NCBI GenBank assembly: GCA_026929865.2
Contig: CM049403.1
Coordinates: 25,419,001 to 25,483,000 of the forward strand
DNA from: Hyperoplus lanceolatus
Taxonomy: Eukaryota; Chordata; Actinopteri; Uranoscopiformes; Ammodytidae
Length of the DNA: 64,000 bases
Direction: 5' to 3'
The position numbers and the translations under genes were made by a program. Within the stretch, counting starts at the first letter, position 1. Each line of letters starts with the position of its first letter. The notes under the pieces were generated by a model. It saw only the letters and a program-made list of their open reading frames with translations, searched no databases and had not been told where the DNA came from. This document shows, one piece after another, positions 40,655-54,561 of the stretch.

Positions 40655-43600
40655 GTCAAAACTTTCATAGAAGCTATGACTGTCCGTTTTTACTTCAAAG
40701 TGCTCTCCAAATCAAATGTAAGTGGTCCCACCTCCCACCTCATTCAGCCATCTGCTATTCTGAGCACATGATTGATTTTAACAAGTTCAAAGAAGAAATG
40801 TTCAATATTTCAAATCACAGGAACGGTTGAGAAGAAACCAAAAGGAGCTTAAGGAGCCCACTTAATAATGATTTTCTGACAGGAGACATGGCGTGGCTCT
40901 TTGATGAGGCTTTACCATGGACTTTGAACAAGGTCCAGCAGGACTTTAAATGTCAGCTGTCTAATAGGAAAAAGAGCTACCAAAGGAAAGAGTGTCACAC
41001 ACTTTTATCCAGTTACACTGCATGCATGGTGGAGTGCATGCTAAATTGCAATTTTCATTTCAGTCACAACCCAGTAATGCTCCTTATATGCTGGGTTTAC
41101 ACAAGAGGACTTTTAAAATACTTTGAAAAGACTGAAAACTGACACCCTCTCACATCTAAAGACAATCAACTTACACCTGAGGACAATCAGTCATTAGTTA
41201 TCTGAGTTTTCAGTCACAGAGTGAGATTTTGAAAAGACAGGGGGTCTCATATTGCAAGACTACAACTAGATTCCTTTTGAAATTAATATTATTTCCAATC
41301 CTGCTACCGGGGATTAAAAGTGATTTCAGTCGAATAAAACGTTTTTTTAGCAGGTAAAATGGACTGGGTGTATAAACAACTAAATGACCCTATCACGTAG
41401 GCTAAATGTCATGCATGATCACGTTAAAAACGGCAAACGCGATTGTGATTATATTTAATAAAAAAAGAGTTAATTCAATATTCCGAGCGGGGGACATTAG
41501 TTGACCAACTTTATTTGCTGATTTGAAATTTAGATTTGATTTAGACCCCAATACATTGGTTTTAAAAAAAAAGTACTAATTAAAAAAATAAATAGTAAAC
41601 AATGATTTGAAGTCATTAGGAGCAAATTGATTGAAGAAGTAGAGAAAACTTGGAATGCTAGAATGAAGCACCTGTGAGATATGACAAAAAGCTTATCTCT
41701 GGAGGCTGTGAGGACCCCAGTCTGATGAGGTTTGAAGAGGGTTTTGCTTTTTTTCTTACGGCTTTCTTGTCAGCGAACCATTTCATATTTGGTTTTAAAC
41801 ATCACATCATTCATCAATACCAGAGTGCATCTGAACAGGTGCCCATAATATGTCTAAGAAGGCCTTTGGTGCAAGGGGCCAAGGAGAGCAGCAGTTTATT
41901 TTCAGGGTGCAGTGAATCAAGGGGCCCTCATGTGGAGGCACGAGTCATAACTTGTAAATGGCCCCCTGGTTACTTGTTTGAGCCTGATGTGGTAACACAC
42001 AACTCGTTACCCTTGAAGCATGGCGGCTCCTGACGTCAATGGCGACACAAGGAAAAACTACAAAACGTAATTGGTATTCCAAAAATATACCGAGGCCACT
42101 TCAGCATTCTCTGACAAACGGCCTTCTGTGTGCTGGAGAGAATGCTGTAAAAATTCCTCAAGTAATTTCAATGAAGTTTGAATATTTTGAATAATACTTT
42201 TAAGTTCTATTCAAGGCACACTAAGCGTTCTCCAGCGAACGCTTGGCTAACGTTTGTTTATGTTTCTACTAACCGTAAATTGAGGCTAAGAGTGCTAAGT
42301 GGTCGAGCCATTCCCCGACAGGTAGTGGATGGTGAGTGGATATAAGCTAATTTTGACAAAATAGTGTTCACTATAACAATCGCTTAGTATGCCTTTGATA
42401 CAATTTACAATTTTGCCTTGTGGTCCGCAAATTGTTTCTGTCCTCGTTTGGATAAAAAATATAAATGTATAGTTCTGGAAAAAGAAACCACGACAAATGA
42501 TCAGTGTCAGTGGTTTCTTTTTGAGTAAAATTAACATTTTTGTTTTACTCTATAGACTAACAACAACATCTCTCCCAAATTCCAAATAAAACACATTGTG
42601 GGAAGAAACATTTTTTTCATGGTGGAACATTTCTTTTATAACTTTGCTCATTCTTCAGCTTTGAAAATAAGCTGATAACTCACAATCTAGAGTTACTCTT
42701 TTTTATGATATTATCTCTCTCACATCTCTCCTCCCTCATTGCCTCTCCCTATTTCTTCTTCTTTTCTGTCTTGGACATTTGGATCATTTTGAGCTTTTTT
42801 TTATGGATGCAATGTCATCAGGCCACCCCCCCCACCCTCCAAATCTAATAAGAAGCCAGTGGGGCAGAGAGAGACCTAGACAAGACGGAATCAAAAATTC
42901 ACAGCCTCTGTCCCAAGGCCTCCAATACCTCCACCCCCTCCTCCTCCGCCTCTCCATCCACTCTCCAGACAGAAAAACAAGTGTGGAAGAAGACAGTCAT
43001 CATCTTCCATCACCCTTGCACTTACCATCAAATGGAGGGGGCTTCAAGATTATGTTGTGCATGGCCAGGCTTGCCTCTGAAGACCTCATTTGTAAAGACA
43101 GACGCCCTGACGATGAATTTGGTTGTGTAATTTACAGCTGACTTGAGCTATAGAAGAGAGGGGCTTGACTTGGACTAATGTTGCCCTGCTGACAGCTCTA
43201 ATAGCACACCAGCCACTCCTGCGTGCTTAATACCGAGTCCTTGGGGGCAAGTGTCCAATTTGTCCTGATGCTGTCCATGCTAAATGTCTCCCCAGGAGGC
43301 ACTGGCTGGTAAAAGGACACCGAATAAATCCCACTCAGAAATACAGTTAAAAAAAGAAAAAGAAAAGGCAAAATAAAGGTCAGGCTTTTTCCTCTTGATA
43401 TCTGTTTAAAACAACATAAGGTCGAATTCTGATTCAGCTAAACATGGTTATATTTGGTAAATCGAGTTTCTTTGGAAACAGAGGCTGGTCCTACAGATAA
43501 ATTATGAAAATGGAATTAAAAAATTAAAAAAAATGAGAGATGATGAGGCCTAAATAATTACAGGTACAGTTGCAGATATCTCAGGGTACTGTCTCCTTTT

Positions 43601-46600
43601 CTTCCACTAATACGTTGGGATTGAAACATCAGGATTAAAAAGATGGAACTTTTTAAATTATGGTCTGTTTGAGGTTCTTTTCTGATTTCCTAATTAAGGT
43701 TAGGGGAGCTTCGTGGGCATGGTTACAAAAAAACAATTGTATACAAGCAGCGAACAACAGTCTCCCATTTTAAAGTCAGGTGTTTGTTGACCCAAGCGTT
43801 CACACAGACTTTGTGGCTCTATAAATCTAAAATTGACTTCCTCCTTTGCTCCCGTCATAATAGGTACGGTGTCTGGGGAGCTTTGTCTCATGAATGTAAA
43901 CATGTTTTTTGGGACCATTACCAATGTTAAACAAAGCAGAGGTGCGGTGTTTATACACAGCTGAGGCTCTGAACTTGGCTATGTTAACACAGTGGCTAGT
44001 TGCGTGAGACACACTGTCTCATTCCCAGCTTGGTCAGAGTTCGATGGAAACCGTTTATTTACCCCACCATTAATAATGTATTACATATTTTGATTTAAAC
44101 AGGGTATGCAGGTTTAATAAAAACAAATGCTGCAACACATGGAGACTGGCCACCCAGGAGACCCTCTTTATTTAGAACTGGTTTTAGGAACAGTTTGAAA
44201 CTGAAATAAATGCATCGTTCGCTATATCATTAAAGAACAATGTCGATATTCCTTTTAAAAACTCGACAAGAGGAAGTGAAAGCTCTTACTGAAAGCAGAA
44301 TGCAGACAAACAGCCAATTGAAACAGTACTCGACCTGTGTTTTATTGGGGTGGTCCCTTGGTAGTAAACCTGCTGCCACCCAAATGTTTTCTGGCCCCTT
44401 ATCTGTAAGTCTATAAGTATGGCCAAATTGAAGGCAACTCAAACGACTCCATAAAGCTTTAATTAGGCAGCATCTATCATCCATTTTATGCGTCTCTTTG
44501 TTCTCAAATGTACCCCAGAACAGAACAGTTCCTTAGGACAATTTCTCATTTTCTCAATTCCTTCTCCCACAACAACAACATGACATCTTTGCTCCCTATT
44601 TTTCCTTCATCTTGTCAGTTCTTGCAATGCTTTATAACAACTCTATTCACTGATTTTAACATAATAAATATAAATTGAGACATTTCATACAGCGCGCCAA
44701 AACAAAAACACAGCAGCATTTCAACCTACACCCGGTGCAGACAAAGCTCACAAACACCTCAAAATGATACCTCAAACTTCAAAGAATTTATGCAATTTAA
44801 CCTGTCATTTAAGACATCAGAGTAAGTTTCATGCAAAAACTGTCACCACTTGAAAGTGCTCTTTAAAACCACTGCAGCATAGGGCACTTGGCATGCTATG
44901 TGGACACAAAATAAGAACGCATAGAGAAAAAAAAAATCATGTACCCAACCACATGTAAAAATTCTGAAATCACATAACTGGAAGAAAAGTTTAAATGATA
45001 CCACTTAATTTCAACTTTCAAATGAGATGGAAAAACAGTGACTGTGGTCACACTGGTAGTGTAAGTGGATTAGGCCTGATGGTTGTGTGCTGTGAATCCA
45101 CAGGGTTGGTTAGCTGAGGATGTACTTTTCACACAGGATTATGAGAATCTCCTTCCCTATACCCACGCCAAAAATCTGTTTGATGTGGAAGTGTTTGAAA
45201 CCATTCCAACAGTGATTGGTCTCTATCTAATCTCATTTTTGGGAGGATAAAACTGAGAGGAAAATTATCTTCTTTTTTCTAGTGCACTGATAAGGGATCA
45301 ATTAGAAAAGCACGGAGAATTGTCATGTGCCTAAGATGGGGAGAGATTGCTTGATGAAGTTGAGAGAGAACCAGCAAAGTCTTTAAGGCGTGACAATAAA
45401 TGTGTAAAAAATAGTCAAAAACAAGAATGGAAGGAAGATGTGTTTGAGCATAAAGGAAGATTAGAAAGGAAATAAATGAAGGACAGATGATTATTAAAGG
45501 CTACGTTCACACATTAAACCGACTTCTTCATTAAACCGACTGACTTCTTTAACTATACTTGTATAACCTTGGCTACTTTAAAATATGTATGTCTAACACT
45601 GTAGCACCAACGCACACATTTTGATGGTGTCGGTCTAGAGTGATGCAAAAGTCTCATGAACAACGGATATGACTATTCAGGCTGAGGTTGCACTGCAAAA
45701 AAAAACTCTGGGGTATCAAATTGGATTTGAAAAGGTAAGATGTTGTGTGATTTGTGCTGATACACTGTTATTATCAAAGACACAATAATTAAAAATAAGA
45801 GTCACATATGAGCAAAATTGAATTGGGGTCACTTTTGCCTGCAGTCTGAAGAGAATAATATCAGAGCAAATTAGACTAATTAATACAGATAAGTAGGACA
45901 AGTACTGTAAGCCATGCAAAGGGATTAAATGGAATAAGGACTGAAGTACATATTCAGTAACTGAGCTAGAAAGAGAAGGAGCTACAACGAGAGGTCATAC
46001 TATCTGCAGAGTGAACTGTGCCTTTAAAACAGATCTACGATAAATACGATGACTTCTCTGACTTATGGAACATCTCCATTTCAAATCGCCCCTGTGTGAG
46101 CTGTAATTAGCGTCGGCCATATCGCTAATTCACTTCCATTTACTAAGACCTGTGCTCAGCCTCTGGAGTTTAACGTGAAGACTATTTCCCAAAGTCAAAG
46201 TCACAGGTATCTTAATCAGTGCAGGGGCCAACAGTGAAGATAATCCCTTCTTCATCCCTTTAAGAAAGTATTTCCCTAATGAGCTGGGATAAGGAGAATG
46301 CTGCCATATTGAATTATTATAACTGTTGAGATTATCAAACATATATTTGCAAAGCACAGACAGGTGACTAATTAAAGAAAAATAGGACTGCAGCTATCTT
46401 CTGATCTTTATCAGGATTAACCTAGTAATCATTTGGTCTACTAAACACAGCGAGAAAAAAGGGGAAGATTTGGCACACGTTTCTCAGGGCTCAAAGTTTT
46501 GGAGTTAAATCAACAACACCGGGGAAGGAGGGAACAATAAATGTCTGCCATTTTAGTTTGAAATATAACAAATTATTGATTCATTCTCAAGAAAGTTGCA

Positions 46601-48981
46601 GATTAATTTTCTTTCTTTTCTATTTATTGATTTGCTGTCATGGTTCAATATTTCAACAATGGTGTGCCAACATTTGCATTTATTTAAAACAATATGAGTT
46701 TTTTTCTCTGGCTGTATGTCTTTTGTTTACCACTGTAGTGTTTTGATGCGTTGGCATTGTACAAGAACGTCAAAATTATTAAGGCAGAGCTGAAATCAAT
46801 CGGGGCTGCTGCTGTTTGATATCAGCACATGATAAACAAAGAGCAATATCTGCCGTTAAAATAACTAAATTGGGAACTCTGTGATTTCACCACTTAAAAA
46901 GCCAGATAAGTCAAAACAGAACAAAGCCAGTATATGTCTTGGTGTGAGGTAAATACGTCAGGGACAATCATGTTGTTTGTAATGTGGAAACAACATAATT
47001 AGGAACTCCGAACAACAAAAACACACAAACAAAGATGTACAAAGATGTATGCAGTAGACACACATTTACACACAATTTAACAGTGCATTGTCAGCCAAGC
47101 AGTTCCTACATGACTTCACCTAAAATCTGCATTATCTGGGCAGAAGAATCAGATTGTTAGTTTCCACTATTTGACTCCACTGATAGAGAGAGCTTTCCTC
47201 CCTCCTTAAGGCTTGTTAGAGGTAGCCTAAGGCAATTCAAATCTTACCTGTGGGACATAGTTTGTTTGAGAGAGTGAGGGAGGAAGAGAAACAGTAAATA
47301 TACAGTTTGTATGAGCACAAACTTCCATTACAGAGACTAGACACTGGCAACACCAGCACACAATGAGTGAGAAACACAAAGTCAGTGGTAACAGATTTAG
47401 ATTCTGTATGGATGCTTAACGATAAATTCCGTTCAGATTAGTTACGAGAACTGGGGATTATTTGCTAAATGGCAGAAGAGATCAGGTCAGACAGAACACC
47501 CTCATACTCATTTGAAATATTCCACATTAGGTTAAATACGTCCTTCCATCTACCAAAGCAGTGTTTAAAAATCTACACCAGTGTCTCTGCCAGCGGCCAC
47601 TGACCTCTGGCTCCATCAAAGTTTAATTAATGCCATTCATTTCTGGGCACGCTCAATCTGAATGTGGGAACTGTCAGCAGATCGTTGTTCAGGTCAAGAC
47701 CAGGGACCAGTTCAGTCTGAACATGCAGTTTCATATGGACCTCTGTATCCATCTCTGTAAGCCATGAAGCTGACTGTGTGGGACACTTCTGGGTCAGGAG
47801 GAGTGTGTGCATGAAACAGAGGGTGTGCTGTTGAGTTGTGAAATCTCAGCTTCAAGTCTTGAGGCCTTTTGAATTGCCCTGGTTGTGTGCATGTGTATGT
47901 AGTGTGTATGTACGTGTGCGCATGTGTGTGTTCACGTCTGTGTGTGTGTGTGTGTGTTGTTGATCAAGCTCATAGGCCCGAAGCCATTGCTGTACCAGTC
48001 ACTCTGCAGCACCTCAAGCTGAGTGATTGAAGTCTGATGCTGTGAGCACTCGGCACTAACGTTTATTTTTTATATTTGTATAAATCCAGATTGGTTTGCA
48101 GGCCCCTGTTGATCTCCTTCACTCTGACAAACATCCTCAAGCGTTTCCTATTAATCACATTTCCTTTTAGCAGGCAATGGCTAATTCTCCTCATTAAATA
48201 CAAAACGTTTTTTTGGATTTTTTTTAAAAGAAAGTCAACAGGGCCAATTGAATGTTAATGTATTTAATAATAATGAAATTATACTAATACATACTAAATT
48301 CAATTAATGTTTTGGTCCATTCTTATTCATCTTATAAGTATAATTCTCTAATAAGTGTAGGTACCTTTGAATTGGCAGAATGCTAAAATAGTTTTGAGAG
48401 TTGTCAAATCTAGCTCAGCTTTTTGCCTTTTTATTTATTTAGTATTTTGCCTCCAGATGTTGCCAACAACAACTGATGCCACAATGGCCTTTGTGTGTCA
48501 AAGAAAACAAAACTATGAATATGTAATAATGCTGCTGACACTGTCCGCGGCAATTTAAATCAAAGGGAGCCAGTGCAACAGTTCCCACAGAAACATCCAC
48601 TCAAGGTTAAAGTACCACTCGTTATGTATATGACCATCACACTATGGGAATATATTAGAGGAATCTGAACTGTTATCCGACTGAAAGAAAGGGATGTATG
48701 AATTGAATCTCTTCCATTGCCATACAAGCATATGTACAGCGGGAGCATGGAAAATAACTATTTGCGTGTTTAACTGATCATGTTTCATCACAGATTCTTT
48801 TTTACAACCTAAAACAGAGACATTCGCAGTTTTAGAAAAATTTAAACACAATATTTTATCTGCTATTTGGTTTACTTTGCAGACATTTAAGGGATAAACT
48901 ACATGTCTGGCAGTGTTTGTTGCTTGAGTGACTAGTTACCAGCAATCAAAATATAATGATTGTTCATACAGGATGATAAAA

Positions 48982-48983
<2 letters not shown>

Positions 48984-49052
<69 letters not shown>
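48984..49052. repeat. (TG)n microsatellite close to a nos1ap donor
   Basis: A TG run on the plus strand, CA in the nos1ap transcript, starting about 28 nt into the intron after the exon ending at 49081. Confidence 0.95.
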
Positions 49053-49053
<1 letters not shown>

Positions 49054-49080
49054 ATGCATATGTGCGTGTGTGAAATGCAC

Positions 49081-49242
49081 CTGTGCCACAGCAACGTGTG
49101 TCTGCTGCTGTTGCTGCTGGAGCTGCTGGTTGAGGAGTTGGATCTGGTGGTGGACAGACAGGGGGCCAGGTGGAGGCAGCGTGCCCGATGGAGGGAGCAG
49201 CATCCTGGGGCTGGCGAGCAGCAGAGACACCTCCTCTGGAAC
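49081..49242 (-). CDS. nos1ap: nos1ap coding exon, poly-Gln segment
   Basis: The exon lies between a TGTCAG acceptor and a CAG|GTGCAT donor on the minus strand and has 54 codons in phase 0/0. It encodes VPEEVSLLLASPRMLLPPSG, a proline-rich LPPPGPLSVHHQIQLLNQQ and LQQQQQQTHVAVAQ. The motif ASPRMLLP and the Gln run followed by VAVAQ match human NOS1AP. The donor is weaker than consensus (C at +4). Confidence 0.95.
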
Positions 49243-49344
49243 CTGACACCAGGAGAATAAGAGATTCAGTCAATATTTAGTGACAACATATTCACACCAT
49301 TTAGTAAAACACTCAACATTGCACATGGACAAGATTTTTTTTGT

Positions 49345-49405
49345 TATTACTCTGTAAAGCGCTTTTGAATTGTATATCTGTATGAATTGTGCTATACAAA
49401 TTAAT
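49345..49405 (+). repeat. LINE or SINE 3' tail fragment
   Basis: CTGTAAAGCGCTTTTGAATT followed by GAATTGTGCTATACAAATTA resembles the shared 3' tail of fish L2-type LINEs and their dependent SINEs. No body is visible. Confidence 0.5.
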
Positions 49406-50673
49406 TGCCGTGCATTGCCTTGCTTTAAGGCACACCAAGTCGAAATCACTGTTAGATCAGTTTTCAAAACTTGAGTTCACAAAAAAGCTTCAAAGACGAG
49501 GATGCCAATCACACAGGAAATGAGGAATGAATAAATGAATAGAATTGGGACAAGTTACAGCGCCAACAAAATGCCTTAGAGAATGATTCACCACCAAAAC
49601 AAGATTCTGAATGTGAAATATAGGATTGCTGATTAGTCGTAACCAGTGCGGTATGAGCTGTGCCGAAAAGGCAGATCAGCCACAATGAAACACTCCTCTT
49701 CAAAAAATAATGAGGGACTTGGGACTCGTTCTCCACTCACTCAACTCTATCAAACATCCTGATTGTTTCAACGCTCAAGTAACCAGTAACACACTGTGCC
49801 CTCCCCATCATTCAACTAGTCAAAATATTAATTTTTTCTAAGCACATACTGTTTATGGTGCCTTATTCACTATGGCTCAAATAAAGCATGAGCTCTGTTT
49901 AACATTTTAAGGGTAAATATGAAATCCATGCTAGCAGCATCTGAGAGTGGGGCAGAATGTGAGAGCAAGCTATGAAATGTAATGCTTTTGAGCCATATGT
50001 TGGGAATAATATGTGATTTACTGAGTTTAATGTCTGCAGTTTTTTTCCTCATATGAATCAGATCTTGCCTTGAGATGCCAGACCCATTTTAAGAATAAGT
50101 GTACTACATCCACAGCAACAGGCACCGGCAGAGCTGATGCAACAACAAGGAAAAAGAGAAATGAACCAGGGTGATTATGAAATCACAGCTCATCTATTAA
50201 ACATGGCACAATCGCATTGTGTTATCAAAGCACTTGCAGCACAACAGTGTATAGTTTGTAAAATATAAAATTTAAATGTACTTTGCATTTCATATACATC
50301 CACATCAACTTGTTGCTGCATTTTCATGACTACTAAGGATGAACAAGGTGTTAATGAAGCAAAGTATATCATATTTGAGTGCGCAGGCAGGCAAGACGAA
50401 ATTGAACATGTCTCAAAGAATCCAGGCCAACACGTCACCATCTGTCTCTCCTTAACCCCCTTCTGGTGACACACTGGCAATGATGCATTCACACACACAT
50501 CCGGAAAGGCACACACCCGGACACACTCTCCATGCGGGGAAGGTATGATGTAGAGCCTGTCTGTGCTGGATGTTTTAGGCTGATGAGAGGAATTATCCAA
50601 GCTGACAAGTTGTCTGGTGCCATCACATAATGTAAGGCAAGGCAAAAGTACTTTCCAACTTGTCTTCTAAAAA

Positions 50674-50715
<42 letters not shown>

Positions 50716-51215
50716 AAGAGAGAGAGAGAGATATAACTTTTTTGGTAAGATTCCACCAGAGATTCAATGTTAGTTTGCATAAAAAGAGTTCACTTTCTCT
50801 TGAAGTGCCTCTTTAAAATGCCTTTTTTGCACAGAAGCTGTAGTCTACTTGCAGACAGCTGAGACAACACTTCGCCAGCTAAGTAAAGGGTGTTTAAAAG
50901 GATTACTGCTTTTGACTGGAGACAACACTGATGTTGTCAGGAACATAGGGAAGCTTCAGTAACTAGAAGAGTGGATTACATGATTCAGCAGTCAGACTGA
51001 CAGAGAGTCACTGTGAAACTATATGTTTGGCTTTCAAACACTTAGGAAACAGAAGCTGCTTTTAATTATATTGGAAAAAAAGAAGGATGGAAGGAGGGCA
51101 GCTTGGTTGATTATTTATCCCCACTAGGACATAATATGTATGCCCCCTGGTGGTCCCAAATCTTGCCATGCAGCTTTAATGGCACTTTAAAGAAGCAACC
51201 AAATGATATTTGGTT

Positions 51216-51534
51216 GGGGGCGGCAGTGGCGAAGTGGGTAGGGAATTCGCCTCTGGTGTGCAGGGTCGGAGGTTCGATCCCCCGTCTCCCCGCCACATGT
51301 CGAAGTGTCCCTGGGCAAGACACTGAACCCCGAATTGCTCCCGATAGTTAGCTTAGTTAGCTTAGCACCCTAGTGCTAAGCCTACCCTGCGTGGTAGCTG
51401 CTGCTATCGGCGTATGAATGTGTGTGTGACTGGGTGAATGTGTACAAAAACAATGTAAAGCGCTTTGAGTCTGTGATAAACGGAGATATAGCGCTATACA
51501 AGTCCATTTACCATTACCATTTACCATTACCATA
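51216..51534 (+). mobile_element. tRNA-derived SINE, copy A
   Basis: It starts GGGGGCGGCAGTGGCGAAGT (A box), has B box GGTTCGATCCCC, a body with GGGCAAGACACTGAACCCCG and an AGTTAGCTTAGTTAGCTTAG region, and a tail GTAAAGCGCTTTGAGTCTGT then TAGCGCTATACAAGT, ending in repeats of TTACCATTACCA. The layout, with a tRNA-like head and a LINE-like tail, marks it as a SINE. It is nearly identical to the copy at 56342, so both are recent. Confidence 0.88.
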
Positions 51535-52529
51535 TTAAGAGTCAACGATGGCACACAATTCTCCTCTCTGAGCCAAACAGAACTGTATATTGTAATATGC
51601 CTTCTTGTTTTGACCAAAAATGAAGCATCCCCTTGCGCAAATCAATGTCATTTCAGGCCACAATGGAAATTGGACGGCAAATTATTCGTGGGATCTGCAT
51701 TATGCCTGGAGTGCCTCCTTCTTATGAAAAAATGTCTGAAGGGAAATATAATAATGTGGCAATAATATATTTATTTTAGTTATTTAGCGGGGAAGATTGT
51801 TGAGAATCATATTGGTTACGGGAAATAAAAAAAATATTCATAAATAAAGCTCCAGTAGGGATGAGATCCATCATTTTATTTTATGTTGGACATTTCATGT
51901 GACAGAGAAGACTAACCAAGATAATGGATGGAAATAATTCAGTTTCCATTTTTTTAAACAAAAACAATACATGGGTATAAAGCAACACAAACACACTTTC
52001 CAACACAAACAAGCAGTGTGTTTAGTGAAGCCTTGCATATTCAAACACTGTTTTAGCCTCTTGGTGTTGTGTTTACCGTGGCAGAATGTGAAAACAACAA
52101 TCCCGTCCTGTACACTGACTCCTTGTTTACCACAGTCAAAGCCAATTACAGAAGACAGCAGAGCAGGCGTTCAAACCGAGCGGGGGAGATAAAGAGGATG
52201 GAGAAAAAAACGTCCCACCACTGAAATTCCTCATGATAACTGCTCGAGTCTGGCCTGCTAGAGGCTATAGTCCTACTATTACCATTTAATTCCCACACAT
52301 AGGCTTGTTAATACAGGAATTTAGCAGGCAGCTGGAGTCTTCCTTTATCTGTAAGCCCTTCGTTATACTGTGTGAGGGAGAGAACGAGGTGAGGGGAAAA
52401 ATAGGCTTTCTAGAGACAGAAAGGGAAACTAAAGATAGACGACATGGGATGAAGGAAGTCTTTATTTCTCTTCCTCCAGCTGTGATTACACTAGCTGCCC
52501 TCCGTCGCACTAAACAGGCTGTCCACTCC

Positions 52530-52585
52530 CACACACAAACACACACACACACACACACAGACACGCACGCACACACACACACAGG

Positions 52586-52659
<74 letters not shown>
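52530..52659. repeat. (CA)n microsatellite with interruptions
   Basis: About 130 bp of CA repeat interrupted by GACACGCACGC and GGCACGC units in its first half. Confidence 0.95.
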
Positions 52660-53076
52660 GAGGCAATAAAGCACCAAGAGGTTAGGCAGGGTCTGGCTTC
52701 CTTCACTGTTCACTGCTGCATATTTACAACTGTGTCAACAGCTCTTGAGGAACAGCCTGGTAATATCGCTTGACTGTGGCAATGCCTGTAAATTAATGAA
52801 TGTCAGATCATACCATTGACTGTAATGTAAACAGTCATTAGCAGTAAAAGCAGTGGAGAGGCTCTTATTGGGATGCATATGTCCACATTAAGCTTTGACA
52901 CCCGTGTTTCCCTGTTTCAATGAATACATCTGTCAATAGACTACTCCCCCACCATGTTTAAGTCCCTAATAATAACTTACATTTATTACAGGGGAAACCA
53001 ATTATAATCTGAATGATTGAAGCAAACCCAACCAACCAAATATACTGCAAAACAGTTCAATTGAGAGAGGAGGGAC

Positions 53077-54561
53077 TAGGGCTGGGCGATATGGGCAAAA
53101 ATCAATATCTCGATATTTTTTTACTATATCTCGATATATATCTCGATATATTTCAAATCTCCTCTAGAGCACATCCTAAATGCTCAATTTAATTATTTTT
53201 TTGCATAACATCACACCAGTAATATGATTTAAATAGTCCTGCAAAATGTGTCTGCACTAACAATGCATTAGGCTACATGAAACACGTTTATATTCTTTAG
53301 TGCTTTCTATTGGAACAATTTGAAACTTGCACATGGCAAAGAGTTTGCACACTGTATTGATTATTCCACATCCTTCCACTCCCATACAATGGATCCAGCA
53401 TTATTTTATTTTTTTTCCATCTTCTGTTAATCTGTAAACTGAGAACACTAATTATGACTCATTACAACCACTTACTAATTGTTTATCACCACTAACCCCC
53501 TGAAGATAGCAGCCACACTTTAAATGCAGAACCGGTTTTGATCCATAATAGTAGTCTATGTGTATAAAAGGCTCTGACATGTATAATGGTTACTGTCGCT
53601 TTAAGAGCAGTTGCTCTTTAGTGTAAGTTAAGTTTCGTTTTCTGCCTGTTAGTCCGAGAGAGATTCATGCGAGCGCAAACAGCAGGTGGCTCATCGTCCC
53701 TCTGTTACCTGCCTTATTGTTTAATTCTCCTGTATTGAGTTAATGAAAATAAAACTAGAAGGCAATCAGAGGATTTAAATAAATACGGCTGAGAATAATA
53801 GCCTATAGTCTAAAGAAAGCAAAGTCTCATCATCATCATTCCTTGCATTCTAACCGATGCACCATTCCTGGATGCTATTCATACCTATTGATCTAGCCCT
53901 CCTGCATTATCACTAAAACACTGTTTTATTTTATAAAACATACTCGCAAATGTAGCCTACTTTACATAGACTTTTAGTTAATAAACGGTGTGCACCTCCC
54001 TTGGTGCTGACATGGACCTATTATAAGAGGCTGCCCGTAATAAATGGGATGCCGTGTTTGTTGTGACGTTGGACCAAAAACTCCCCCGGCGCTCGTTCTC
54101 TGTACAGCGGCCGCTTATGCTGTCAAGCGCCCGTCTACAAAAAAGGTCCATGCTATGAACGACAGCCACCATCGCCGTCTTTCGCGCCCCCTCCACCCGC
54201 TCGTTCGGCTGTCATAAGAGCATCAGAGCCCTAGTCTTTTTTTCTCCCCCTCTCGTCGTTGTTTTCACATGGCGATTAAAGTAAACACTCACAAGGCACA
54301 GACTACGTCACAGGTGCGCGCCCAGGAGACTCTGGTTGGGAGGGGTGAGTGAGTTGCCAATGCATGTAGTCTGAGGCAGAGAGCCACAGGAAAGAGCGAG
54401 AGAAGCGAACACCAGCGAGTTTGCCAGTGGCGGCGGCGGCGGCTAAAAAAAACACATTACATGACAATTTGTATTCGATGGTCGCGATAGGGTAATTTTA
54501 TACATCCCCTGGAGCACATCTCGCGATACATCGAATATATTCGATATATCGCCCAGCCCTA
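53077..54561. mobile_element. hAT-like element with 8-bp duplication
   Basis: A 1485-bp element flanked by the perfect direct repeat GGAGGGAC (53069-53076 and 54562-54569). Terminal inverted repeats are TAGGGCTGGGCGATAT at both ends, with GATATATCGATAT-like motifs just inside. The 8-bp duplication and the ends fit the hAT superfamily. No transposase frame is seen, so it is non-autonomous. The perfect duplication suggests a fairly recent insertion. Confidence 0.9.

Noticed and set aside
42209-42245. Hairpin AAGCGTTC/GAACGCTT near 42223-42244
   Set aside because: An eight-base stem with a short loop is common by chance, and no element boundary or gene is linked to it.
45500-45690. Possible mobile element starting near GGCTACGTTCACACATTAAA
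   Set aside because: A matching inverted end and target duplication could not be found.
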